16,182 bases of DNA from CAYPLH01 sp964411505. GTDB taxonomy: Bacteria; Bacillota; Clostridia; CAYPLH01; DUMO01. Under the pieces are notes generated by a model. That model ran no database searches, was not told the origin of the DNA, and saw nothing but the letters and a program-made list of their open reading frames with translations. Where the stretch lies: assembly GCA_964411505.1 (NCBI GenBank), contig CAYPLH010000075.1:1-16182 (forward strand), in the 5' to 3' direction. The translations under genes and the position numbers were made by a program. This document shows positions 7,923 to 15,030 of this stretch, in pieces. Position 1 is the first letter of the stretch, and each line of letters starts with the position of its first letter.

Positions 7923-9383
7923 TTAATCAATATCCCAGCTGATGCATCCAGGTCCTAAATCTGCAACAGCTACCGTTGCATAAGGTGTAATTACTGTATC
8001 TTCAGAATCAATAACATGTTCCCACATTTTTTTAAGCATTTGCCTCTTAACCTTTTGATATTCAGGATCATCTGCAAGGTTTTTCATTTCATGAGGATCA
8101 TCCTTTAAATCATATAATTCATCAACATCGGTTGGACTATATACGAATTTATAGTTACTATCAACTACCATTCTGCGGGTCATGTAAACTTCCACGCCAT
8201 TACACTGGGCATATATAGAATCACGCCAGTTATCCGGTTTTTCATCCTTTAAAAAAGGCATAAGACTTCGTCCCATACACTTTGACAGCGGTTCACTGCC
8301 CGATGCTTCTATAACTGTAGGTGCAATATCCATGATCGAAACAAGCTCATGAATAGTTCTTCCCGGATTATTGGCACCTTCGGGCCAGCGTATAATACAC
8401 GGGACTCTGTATCCTTCCTCAAAAGTGCTTAATCCCTTTAAATATATTCCATGAGCACCAAGATGCTCGCCATGATCCGAAAGATATACCACAATAGTAT
8501 TTTCCTTTTGACCGTTATTTTCCAATGTATCGAGTACCTGACCAAACATTTTATCCATCATAGTACAAAAACCCCAATAATGAGCAATTGATTCTTTTAC
8601 CTCTTCTTCTGAAAGCTGATCCCATACCTTTCTCATTCTACGGTACAAAGCTGGCTTATCTTTTAGCTCATCATGATAATTAGGAGGCAGGGAAATATCT
8701 TCAGGATTATACATTTTTGCATATTCCTCAGGTATTATAAATGGATCATGCGGTCCATTCAGACTTATAAATAGACACCAAGGATTTTGGTTATCCTTTA
8801 ACTGTTCAAGCTTTTCAAGGGCAGAAGGAAAGATTTTTTTATCCGCTTTGGGAACTTCATTCTGATCTAACGTTCCATACAAACGGTAATTGCCCCATCC
8901 CCGTCTTATTATTTCTCCACGCTCACGCTCTTCATTAGAATAATCTGGTTCCATTTTCACAAATCGCTGTTTTGTGGTTTTATACCTTTGGCTACCAGCT
9001 TTTGCAGTTACAACAAGCTCCTCCCATCCCCTGTCAGATGGATTTTCTGTATGGGAGACATGCCATTTTCCCGAATAAAACATATCATAACCTGCACCTT
9101 TTAGCTTTTCCGAAAACATTTCTACACCAGGATTAATGGATTTGCTTAAAGCCTGCTCATTATTTACATTATTGAAAATTCCATGCTGTGAAGGATATAA
9201 ACCAGTCATAAGTGACGCTCTTGCAGGACAGCAATGAGCCATTGTTGTGTATGTAGACGTAAATGCAACACCTTCTTTAGAAAACCTATCTATATTAGGT
9301 GTCTTACATGGGTGGTTTGGTAATGTAACCTGCGCTTGCTGCTGATCAGTCATAAAAAAAAGTATATTTGGTCTACTACTCAA
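7923..9383 (-). CDS. Cytoplasmic-type sulfatase (formylglycine-dependent)
   Basis: A 486-residue type I sulfatase and close paralogue of the one downstream. D13-Q14 (FMTDQQQ) and D303-H304 (LSDHGEH) are calcium ligands. C51 in C-C-P-A-R55 is the predicted formylglycine precursor, followed by A-S-L-M-T-G. K106 and H108 lie in SGKWH, and H212 in GPHDP. There is no signal peptide or membrane segment, so it probably acts in the cytoplasm. The start is a TTG at 9383, with AAAGGA about 9 nt upstream; the nearby ATG at 9390 is out of frame and stops after four codons. A promoter with a palindromic operator lies directly upstream, so this gene is probably regulated separately from the sortase gene before it. 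The substrate is unknown. Cysteine-type sulfatases need a maturase (anSME in most anaerobes), which is not in the window. Confidence 0.92.
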   Translation of the reverse strand: MSSRPNILFFMTDQQQAQVTLPNHPCKTPNIDRFSKEGVAFTSTYTTMAHCCPARASLMTGLYPSQHGIFNNVNNEQALSKSINPGVEMFSEKLKGAGYDMFYSGKWHVSHTENPSDRGWEELVVTAKAGSQRYKTTKQRFVKMEPDYSNEERERGEIIRRGWGNYRLYGTLDQNEVPKADKKIFPSALEKLEQLKDNQNPWCLFISLNGPHDPFIIPEEYAKMYNPEDISLPPNYHDELKDKPALYRRMRKVWDQLSEEEVKESIAHYWGFCTMMDKMFGQVLDTLENNGQKENTIVVYLSDHGEHLGAHGIYLKGLSTFEEGYRVPCIIRWPEGANNPGRTIHELVSIMDIAPTVIEASGSEPLSKCMGRSLMPFLKDEKPDNWRDSIYAQCNGVEVYMTRRMVVDSNYKFVYSPTDVDELYDLKDDPHEMKNLADDPEYQKVKRQMLKKMWEHVIDSEDTVITPYATVAVADLGPGCISWDID

Positions 9384-9417
9384 AGCTCATCATCCTTTCC
9401 TAGACAATAAAAATCAA

Positions 9418-9468
9418 TTCTATCACTTTGTGATAGAATAAGTATAACACAGTTAAATAAATTTGCAA
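9418..9468 (-). promoter_or_regulatory. Promoter with palindromic operator for the second sulfatase
   Basis: On the minus strand TTGCAA (9468-9463) and TATACT (9446-9441) are 16 nt apart. Directly downstream is a perfect palindrome with arms TTCTATCAC (9418-9426) and GTGATAGAA (9430-9438) and a 3-nt spacer. It would cover the predicted transcription start, the usual place for a repressor of GntR, TetR or MarR type. The regulator is not encoded here. The same palindrome could instead be a weak terminator for the sortase transcript, since an AT-rich tract follows it on the minus strand. Confidence 0.55.
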
Positions 9469-9491
9469 TACTTAATCATTGCTTTTGGCCA

Positions 9492-9548
9492 CCTGTAACA
9501 ACCCTGTAACAACCCGGTAATAACCCCTGTATTAACCTTGTATTGATG
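9492..9548. repeat. Degenerate 11-12-bp tandem repeats
   Basis: Head-to-tail units CCTGTAACAAC (9492-9502 and 9503-9513), CCGGTAATAAC (9514-9524), CCCTGTATTAAC (9525-9536) and a decayed fifth beginning CTTGTATTGA. The period of 11-12 bp is close to one helical turn. The array sits between the sortase stop codon and the -35 of the second sulfatase, about 25 bp upstream of that -35. This suits a cooperative activator-binding array, or may be chance slippage. Confidence 0.6.
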
Positions 9549-10523
9549 CTACTCAAGTATTTCTAATAATTTTGCGTGAACAACTGTACGCGCGTTTTCA
9601 AACTCATAGCTGCAAGTAGACAACGTGAGAATTATATCATTACTATCTAAGGTGATGTCCGTTTCATAAATGGATTTTTCTTTTAAAACATCAACAAATT
9701 CCAGAAAATCATTATCCGCATCAAATGAAACTCTTATGTAATCAAAATTCACATCAGTTACATAGACAGAAAATACCTCCCATTTTAACTCATCATACAG
9801 GGTACTAAAAAAGATATAAGGGTGACTCTCAAAAAATTTTCTCTGCTTATATTTTGCAACATTGTTGAACATCATTCCATCTGCCATATGATGCCCATAA
9901 AGGATTGTATTTTTGTCAAGAGACTCAAAATTGTTTCGAAAATCCATAAAAATAGAACCATACCTGCTTTCCTTTTTCTCATGATTGCGTTTTAAATAAA
10001 AGTCATTGTCGGTTCCTTGTACAATCGGATAATCTACTTTTGTATCGGGGATTTTGATCCAACCTGTGATATCTTCATTAATCTTAAGAAGCTCTAAAAA
10101 ACTTTGATTTATCTTTCGAGGCTCTGGTTCGTTATCTGAGCTGCCTCCCGGATCATCTGTTTTATCAGTTGGATCAGCTATCGGGGCACTGATTATATTA
10201 GCCTTGTTGTTAACGGGTATACTGGCATTTGATTGATTGGAATTACTTTTAATTATTCCATCCTCATTAGCATCAATGCTTATAACCATATTGCCCTGGC
10301 GTCCAATTAAATCAACGGGAATAGTCTCGCCCGATACATTCTCCCCTTTATCTATTTTATAATATATGGCTGAAGCAAGGGTATTGGCAGTACGTGCACT
10401 GATATGATCAACAAAATATAAACCAAGTTTAAATATAAAAAATATAAAAACTAGTGTTGAAATAACTAGTACAACATTATTAAAATGAGATGTAATCTTT
10501 TTAAATATTCCCTTTAACCTCAT
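9549..10523 (-). CDS. Class B sortase
   Basis: A 324-residue membrane-anchored cysteine transpeptidase that links proteins to the cell wall. It has a short cytoplasmic head, one membrane span (about 16-38), a long Asn/Ser/Pro/Asp-rich linker (about 90-138), and a class B sortase domain to the C terminus. Catalytic residues are H211 (ILYGHHM), C304 in the TLSTC motif, and R312 (ENARTVVHAKL). The linker is long for a class B enzyme. The ATG at 10523 has only a weak ribosome site (GAAAGG, about 10 nt upstream). It follows the aminotransferase gene by 63 bp with no evident promoter, so read-through is likely. No protein in this window carries a recognisable sorting signal, so its substrate is elsewhere. 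Class B sortases often handle haem-uptake or pilus proteins, and nothing of that kind is near. Confidence 0.9.
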   Translation of the reverse strand: MRLKGIFKKITSHFNNVVLVISTLVFIFFIFKLGLYFVDHISARTANTLASAIYYKIDKGENVSGETIPVDLIGRQGNMVISIDANEDGIIKSNSNQSNASIPVNNKANIISAPIADPTDKTDDPGGSSDNEPEPRKINQSFLELLKINEDITGWIKIPDTKVDYPIVQGTDNDFYLKRNHEKKESRYGSIFMDFRNNFESLDKNTILYGHHMADGMMFNNVAKYKQRKFFESHPYIFFSTLYDELKWEVFSVYVTDVNFDYIRVSFDADNDFLEFVDVLKEKSIYETDITLDSNDIILTLSTCSYEFENARTVVHAKLLEILE

Positions 10524-10586
10524 CTGCTAATACCTTTCGCTAAAGCCCAACAACATTTTTACACCATTATCCACAAAAGAAACAGG

Positions 10587-11756
10587 TTAAATTTTCTCGG
10601 CAGCCTGTATAATATTCGCTGCTTCCCTTTCCACATCCTGCTCTGTCCAGTCGGGATTAGTATTTATATACAACGTCCTCGAAAGGATGTCAAGTGTTCT
10701 TGGACACGAATCTCTCTTAATGTCAATGTTGAGACCCTTGTTTGCCTCCATCAGGTAAGGGTTCATATGTTTGTGATGTCCAACTCTCTTTTCTATTAAT
10801 GAATCCCATTGAGAATATACATGCTTCCCTGAATCAATTCCAATTAACCCTTTAACTCCGTTACTCACGAATGCTCTTAGTTTTGCCTCGCTCTCAAACT
10901 GGAGTCCCAAAACAGAACCACAATCACCTTCCGGGTCATTTGAAGGAGTAAATTTAACGCCTTTGTGCCCTGCTATTTTACTCATAAGGCTTTTCTTGTT
11001 TTTTCTTAAATCTCCTAAAATTCCATCCAGTCTCTGTAATTGTATCCTCATAACAGCGCCTAGTATTTCACTGAACCTTAATTGCGTACCAACAAAAACC
11101 GGTGATTTAAGTTCACTTGTGTATGTTCTCCACGCGGCTCCTCCGTCATGATACATCATTGAGCGTTCAAAAGTGTCATAATCATCAGTAGTTATTGCTC
11201 CACCCTCACCGCAGGATATAATTTTGTAATAGTTGAAGCTAAATGCACCTACATCTCCCCAGGCTCCAAGTCTCTTCCCTTTAAATGAACCGCCGTCAGC
11301 CTGGCAGGCATCCTCAACAACCTTTAAATCATACTTGCGCGCCACCTGCATTATTCTTTCCATATCACATGGGAATCCTCTCATATGCACAGGGATAATC
11401 GCGCGTGTATGTTTGCTGATCTTCTTCTCCATATCTACAGGATCTATTGTTGTTGTTTCATCGATCTCTGCAATAACAGGTATCGCCCCTACAACAAGCA
11501 CCGCTGTTGCCGTCGCCATAAACGTATGCGCCGGGACTATTACTTCGTCACCTGGTCCTATACCAAGACCTGCCAATGCGCATATTATTGCAGAAGTGCC
11601 ACCTGTTACAGCTAGGGAATATTTTGTTCCTATTTTTTCTGCCCATTCTTTTTCAAAATTAGAAACTTCTTTAAGTACGCTCTGATCTCTGAATAGCTTA
11701 CCTGTAGCGAACAATTTCTCCAATTCCTGTATTTCTTCTTTTCCGATCCTATACAT
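10587..11756 (-). CDS. DegT/DnrJ/EryC1/StrS family PLP aminotransferase
   Basis: A 389-residue aminotransferase of the DegT/DnrJ/EryC1/StrS family, which aminates keto-sugars or keto-cyclitols using PLP. The PLP-binding lysine is K178, in FSFNYYK followed by GEGGAITTDD. D149 and Q152 (VEDACQADGG) should contact the cofactor ring, and TGGTSAI (51-57) binds its phosphate. The start is an ATG at 11756 with AAGGAGAGGG 4 nt upstream. A TATAAT box (11794-11789) and a conserved 47-bp element lie directly upstream. No nucleotide-sugar genes are nearby. The only likely partner is the inositol-dehydrogenase-like gene of the cluster; such pairs occur in aminocyclitol and kanosamine pathways. The substrate is therefore uncertain. 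Confidence 0.9.
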   Translation of the reverse strand: MYRIGKEEIQELEKLFATGKLFRDQSVLKEVSNFEKEWAEKIGTKYSLAVTGGTSAIICALAGLGIGPGDEVIVPAHTFMATATAVLVVGAIPVIAEIDETTTIDPVDMEKKISKHTRAIIPVHMRGFPCDMERIMQVARKYDLKVVEDACQADGGSFKGKRLGAWGDVGAFSFNYYKIISCGEGGAITTDDYDTFERSMMYHDGGAAWRTYTSELKSPVFVGTQLRFSEILGAVMRIQLQRLDGILGDLRKNKKSLMSKIAGHKGVKFTPSNDPEGDCGSVLGLQFESEAKLRAFVSNGVKGLIGIDSGKHVYSQWDSLIEKRVGHHKHMNPYLMEANKGLNIDIKRDSCPRTLDILSRTLYINTNPDWTEQDVEREAANIIQAAEKI

Positions 11757-11788
11757 ATTACCCTCTCCTTATATTTATCTTTAATGCA

Positions 11789-11853
11789 ATTATATCTATT
11801 AAAGAGAATAATTAAAATCATAATATTTCTACTAATTATCAATTCCTTTACCT
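11789..11853 (-). promoter_or_regulatory. Promoter A with conserved upstream element (aminotransferase)
   Basis: A perfect TATAAT (minus strand, 11794-11789) lacks a good -35 at 16-18 nt. A 47-nt element at 11807-11853 covers the -35 position and upstream DNA, and is repeated at 13783-13829 with 42 identical positions. A -10 without a -35, together with a conserved upstream block, is typical of an activator-dependent promoter. The predicted leader to the ATG at 11756 is about 25 nt. Confidence 0.55.
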
Positions 11854-11865
11854 TCTCGGACTGAT

Positions 11866-13506
11866 TCATTTTTCAAAAAGTAAATCCATAATATCCTGCG
11901 TTTCTCCAAAGCTGTTCCAGTTGTCACTAAAATCCTTTTTCCATGCCGGATGATTGTAAATATCATTTACTGGCAGATCTCTGCCTTCCAGCGCATGCTT
12001 AATTTCCTGAATAAACCTTTGTTCTTTTTCCTGACTGCTTGAGTCATTAAACCGCTGAAACTGTTTGTTACAGAAAAAAGGAAACTTGGAATTGGCAACA
12101 CCCATGAGGTACTCTGCCTGATCATATTTTACAAAATCCCCATTTACAATCACACCATCAGGGCCCCACTGCTTTTCATAATCAATTACACCATCTCGCA
12201 GCTTTATGTACTCGCTTTCCGGATAATTCTCCGTTTCCATAAGGTTCACTAATTCACCGGGATCATTTTGCATGTCGAACAATTCTTCATATCCTCTATT
12301 ATACCAATATATATATTTATATCGCTTATTTCTGTTCATTACCCATCTATCAGCCCCAACTCCACATGATGATACCTGGTTTATTCTGTGCTTTTTCGCA
12401 GATTCTGAGCAAAGGGATTCTCCCTCCAACTCATATTTTCCGCCATTATATTCAAGCCCGCAAACATCCAGACATGTAGGCATTATATCCAAAAGGCTTA
12501 CAAATTTATCGTTCTTTACTCCTTTATTAAATCTTTCCGGATATCTTATAATAAAAGGTATCCTTACCGCGCCTTCGTAGGGTAGCATTTTACAGTAAAA
12601 GCCCTTATCCTGAAGCATCTCTCCGTGATCAGATGTAAAAATGATTAAAGTATTGTCAAGGATTCCACTTTCCTCAAGATAATTAAGAACTCTGCCAATA
12701 TGCTTATCTACCATTGTAATTGATGAATAGTATTCTTCTCTTATACTGCGTTTTTCCTGTTCAGAATCTATATCTCCATACCATTCATTTTCTTCCTTGC
12801 CAAATAAACAATTTCTGCTTAAGGGAACATGTTCAGGAATTTCTTGTCCAGAATAAAGTCCCCTGTATTCTTTGGGTAAAGCACAAGGCGGATGAGGACT
12901 AATCCAGCCACCCATCATAAAAAACGGCTCTTCCTTATTCTGCTGAAGCCATTCTATCATTTTATCCGCTACCCAATTTGTGCCATGATGAGCTTCATCC
13001 ATTTGTGAATTCTGCGGAATATGGTATATATGCGGTCTTATCCCGTGTAGGTTTTGTATGTGTTCTAATCCCTGCTCTTTTAAATATGTAGCATACTGAT
13101 CGTTCTGCCGACAGTCGGGAATTTCCTCCATAAGAAACATATCACCGAATCCGTGATGCATTCTGCGTGGAAAAAAATGCATTTTTCCCACAGCAACTGT
13201 ACGGTAACCGTTCTCTTGAAAAATCCTCGGCAGTGTTGGCAGACTATAATCTTTAATAGGTTGACGATTGTTTGTAAAATAGCCATGGGCACGACCCGGA
13301 AGACCTGTTAATAGATCATGCCTTGCCGGCATGCACACAGGATTGCTTGAATGGGCATTTGTATATAAACACCCCGAAGATGCAAGGTAGTCTAAGTTTG
13401 GTGTTATCATATGACTGTAACCTGCAACTCCGATAGTATCATATCTTTGCTGATCTGTAAGTAAAACCAACACATTTGGTTTTTTACAATTTTGTTTAAT
13501 ATTCAT
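11866..13506 (-). CDS. Sulfatase (formylglycine-dependent), divergent from the other two
   Basis: A 546-residue type I sulfatase, longer than and clearly distinct from the pair downstream. Calcium ligands D18-Q19 (LLTDQQRYD) and D293-H294 (TSDHGE), formylglycine precursor C58 in C-M-P-A-R62, K108 and H110 in VGKMHF, and H205 in SPHPP are all present. There is no signal peptide, so it should be cytoplasmic. The C-terminal 100 residues, after a PDGVIVNGD segment, are specific to this protein among the three. The ATG at 13506 has GGAG about 9 nt upstream. It is the first gene of the accessory cluster; its predicted promoter lies about 250 nt upstream, leaving a long leader that contains an inverted repeat. 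The substrate is unknown; arylsulfatase-like, choline-sulfatase-like or glycan-sulfate activity are all possible. Confidence 0.92.
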   Translation of the reverse strand: MNIKQNCKKPNVLVLLTDQQRYDTIGVAGYSHMITPNLDYLASSGCLYTNAHSSNPVCMPARHDLLTGLPGRAHGYFTNNRQPIKDYSLPTLPRIFQENGYRTVAVGKMHFFPRRMHHGFGDMFLMEEIPDCRQNDQYATYLKEQGLEHIQNLHGIRPHIYHIPQNSQMDEAHHGTNWVADKMIEWLQQNKEEPFFMMGGWISPHPPCALPKEYRGLYSGQEIPEHVPLSRNCLFGKEENEWYGDIDSEQEKRSIREEYYSSITMVDKHIGRVLNYLEESGILDNTLIIFTSDHGEMLQDKGFYCKMLPYEGAVRIPFIIRYPERFNKGVKNDKFVSLLDIMPTCLDVCGLEYNGGKYELEGESLCSESAKKHRINQVSSCGVGADRWVMNRNKRYKYIYWYNRGYEELFDMQNDPGELVNLMETENYPESEYIKLRDGVIDYEKQWGPDGVIVNGDFVKYDQAEYLMGVANSKFPFFCNKQFQRFNDSSSQEKEQRFIQEIKHALEGRDLPVNDIYNHPAWKKDFSDNWNSFGETQDIMDLLFEK

Positions 13507-13614
13507 AGTTTATCACTCCATTTATTTGCCTCAAGTCTGGTATTAGAATACACCTATAACCTTTCGGACATAAAATTTCCGCCACTTTTATATCTTTAGT
13601 TTTGCGCTTCAATT

Positions 13615-13750
13615 TAGTACTACAAGGGCAATTACCGATTTCATCATTACAGAATCAGCTAATTTAAGCGTTTGCAATAATTCAGTAAGGTGCAATATTC
13701 TGTAAGGCACAAAATGCGGATATTACAATGAAATTGCCGTTGCAGTATTA
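13615..13750. repeat. Imperfect inverted repeat in the leader of the first sulfatase
   Basis: Arms TAGTACTACAAGGGCAATT (13615-13633) and AATTGCCGTTGCAGTATTA (13732-13750) pair at 16 of 19 positions. An inner pair, TTACAGAAT (13647-13655) with ATTCTGTAA (13697-13705), adds a second stem. The whole lies inside the predicted 5' leader of the sulfatase transcript. It could be a structured regulatory leader or a decayed MITE. I recognise no known riboswitch class. The DNA between 13507 and 13614 shows nothing but the ribosome binding site. Confidence 0.45.
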
Positions 13751-13763
13751 GATACTTATATTA

Positions 13764-13829
13764 ATTATATATCATACCGCCAATAAATAAAAATCATAAA
13801 ATTTCTACTAACTATCAATTTATTTACCT
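13764..13829 (-). promoter_or_regulatory. Promoter B with conserved upstream element (first sulfatase)
   Basis: The 47-nt element at 13783-13829 matches the one at 11807-11853 at 42 positions. A TATAAT box (minus strand, 13769-13764) follows at 13 nt, against 12 nt in the other copy. No good -35 is present. The two copies share the core (minus strand) TTGATA-R-TTAGTAGAAAT. This would start transcription near 13757 and produce a leader of about 250 nt. Confidence 0.5.
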
Positions 13830-13831
13830 GT

Positions 13832-14307
13832 GAAAACCCTCTGGATGTACTCAATAAAAGAACTGTGAAAAAACGCACGAGGTACAAGATTGAGGAAATA
13901 CTAGCCAGAGAGCTTAAACTGGTAAAGGATATCAGTTTTAATGGCTTTTTGAAGAAGCTGCAGGCAGAAAATGAGCAAAGAAAAAGCTAGGCAGCATATT
14001 GCCCTTAATTATCCCATTTACAGGGTGAACCATACGACTGAAAGACCATGTAGGTTAAAGGCGAGTGCACCTTTGGGCGTACCCGCCGGTTTACAATGGT
14101 CAGCAATGCAGACCGCTTAAAGACTTTGAGCGAGCAGCAGCTGTTTTTCCTTAGGTAGCTACAAATTAGACAAGGTATGCCTTTCAGGTGGCTGTGATTG
14201 CTGCGAAACAGCTAAATTTCAAGCTTTTCAAGGTTCATGCAAAGGTTCACTTGGAATCCTTTATTGAAAAATCTGATAAAACAGTTCTGCTTACCCCCAA
14301 CTTCCGC
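13832..14307 (+). other. Decayed coding remnants, unidentified
   Basis: About 475 bp without an intact gene. An open stretch ending at a TAG (13988-13990) encodes a Lys/Arg-rich tail with VKKRTRYKIEEILARE and FLKKLQAENEQRKS, but has no start and looks like a C-terminal fragment. A second stretch from 14170, closing at 14332-14334, reads RYAFQVAVIAAKQLNFK and KVHAKVHLESF before running into the toxin gene on the other strand. Between them a hairpin (GGCGAGTGC with GCGTACCCGCC, 14060-14087, with A-C mismatches) is followed by GC-richer sequence. The mixture suggests remnants of an insertion sequence; I could not name the family. Confidence 0.35.
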
Positions 14308-14568
14308 TCAATCGTCATAATGACCTTTGCATGAAAGTATTTCCGTAACACCGTCCTTTAGTCGGTATACAAGCCGATTCATTCCATCGATCCGTCTACT
14401 CCAAAAACCGCTTAATTCACCTTTCAGTGGTTCAGGATTACCTATTCCGCTATATCCGTTTCGGTCAATGTCCTGCAAAATCAGGTTGATTCTTTTCAAC
14501 GTTTTCTTGTCCTGTGTCTGCCAATATAGATAATCTTCCCATGCTTCATCAAACCATACTTTTCTCAT
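14308..14568 (-). CDS. yoeB: YoeB/Txe family mRNA interferase toxin
   Basis: A toxin of type II toxin-antitoxin systems that cleaves mRNA on the ribosome. The 86-residue protein matches the YoeB fold: WFDEAWEDYLYW near the N terminus and GNPEPLKGELSGFWSRRI-x-NRLVY in the middle. By comparison with E. coli YoeB, the catalytic residues are E46, R65 and H83 (CKGHY). Numbering here starts from the ATG at 14568, which overlaps the antitoxin TGA by one base (TGATG) and has GAGGAG upstream; a GTG one codon earlier is possible. The overlap implies coupled translation. YoeB normally pairs with a YefM/Phd antitoxin, but here the partner is of the RelB/DinJ fold. Confidence 0.92.
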   Translation of the reverse strand: MRKVWFDEAWEDYLYWQTQDKKTLKRINLILQDIDRNGYSGIGNPEPLKGELSGFWSRRIDGMNRLVYRLKDGVTEILSCKGHYDD

Positions 14569-14831
14569 CACTTCTCCTCTATAGGTTCATGTTCTTTCCC
14601 TTTTCCCGCATTCAAACATTCTATCCCTCGGCGTAAGTGTTTCAAATTACTCTCACTATAAAACGGATCATCATTGGCGACAATCTCAAATGGAATACGC
14701 CTTTCACGCAAAACAGCTTTCGCAAATAGGTTTATTGCGACCGATGTATTCATCCCAACGTCAGCGCAAAAAGCATCGAATTGTTTTTTTACGTTCTCAT
14801 CCATACGAATACTTAATGTTGTTTGTGCCAT
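14568..14831 (-). CDS. RelB/DinJ family antitoxin
   Basis: An 87-residue antitoxin that neutralises the adjoining YoeB-type toxin and represses its own operon. The N terminus (AQTTLSIRMDENVKKQFD) forms a ribbon-helix-helix DNA-binding domain, and GMNTSVAINLFAKAVLRE is typical of the RelB/DinJ family. The charged tail should wrap the toxin. The ATG at 14831 has GGGAGTG 7 nt upstream. The gene is transcribed first, as usual for these pairs, and the toxin overlaps it by 1 base. The operon is transcribed from a good promoter just upstream. Confidence 0.93.
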   Translation of the reverse strand: MAQTTLSIRMDENVKKQFDAFCADVGMNTSVAINLFAKAVLRERRIPFEIVANDDPFYSESNLKHLRRGIECLNAGKGKEHEPIEEK

Positions 14832-14852
14832 AATGTAACACTCCCTTCACTA

Positions 14853-14892
14853 TTAGTATGTACATTGTAACACAAATTAATGCATATGTAAA
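14853..14892 (-). promoter_or_regulatory. Promoter and operator of the DinJ-YoeB operon
   Basis: On the minus strand TTTACA (14892-14887) and TACAAT (14869-14864) are 17 nt apart, each with five of six consensus bases. An 18-nt palindrome centred on TGTACA (14853-14870, arms matching at 7 of 9) overlaps the -10, which suits autorepression by the ribbon-helix-helix antitoxin. Confidence 0.65.
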
Positions 14893-14938
14893 TCAAATTC
14901 GCAATATTTTTTTATGGGGTAAGTTGCAAAGTTAAATG

Positions 14939-14991
14939 TTGACATTCTTATTGCAGATGTTATAATTGTTATAACAGTTATACAGTATAAT
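14939..14991 (+). promoter_or_regulatory. Consensus promoter and tandem palindromes of the AbrB-Doc operon
   Basis: TTGACA (14939-14944) and TATAAT (14961-14966), both perfect, are 16 nt apart. A perfect palindrome, GTTATAA-TTG-TTATAAC (14959-14975), overlaps the -10, and a second, GTTATAC-A-GTATAAT (14977-14991, 6 of 7 arms), follows one base later. These look like paired operators for the AbrB-fold antitoxin. Confidence 0.7.
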
Positions 14992-15030
14992 TTTTATATT
15001 TTCAGACTATAATATGAAGGAGAGAATAAT

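Noticed and set aside
9492..9548. CRISPR array
   Set aside because: The repeats are only 11-12 bp, degenerate and without spacers.
11630..11869. A 79-codon frame across the aminotransferase promoter
   Set aside because: It overlaps the aminotransferase start in another frame, has no family similarity, and its DNA is better explained by the conserved promoter element.
4904..13506. Sorting signal for the sortase in a cluster protein
   Set aside because: None of the cluster proteins ends with an NPQTN- or LPXTG-like motif, a hydrophobic span and a basic tail, and none has a signal peptide.
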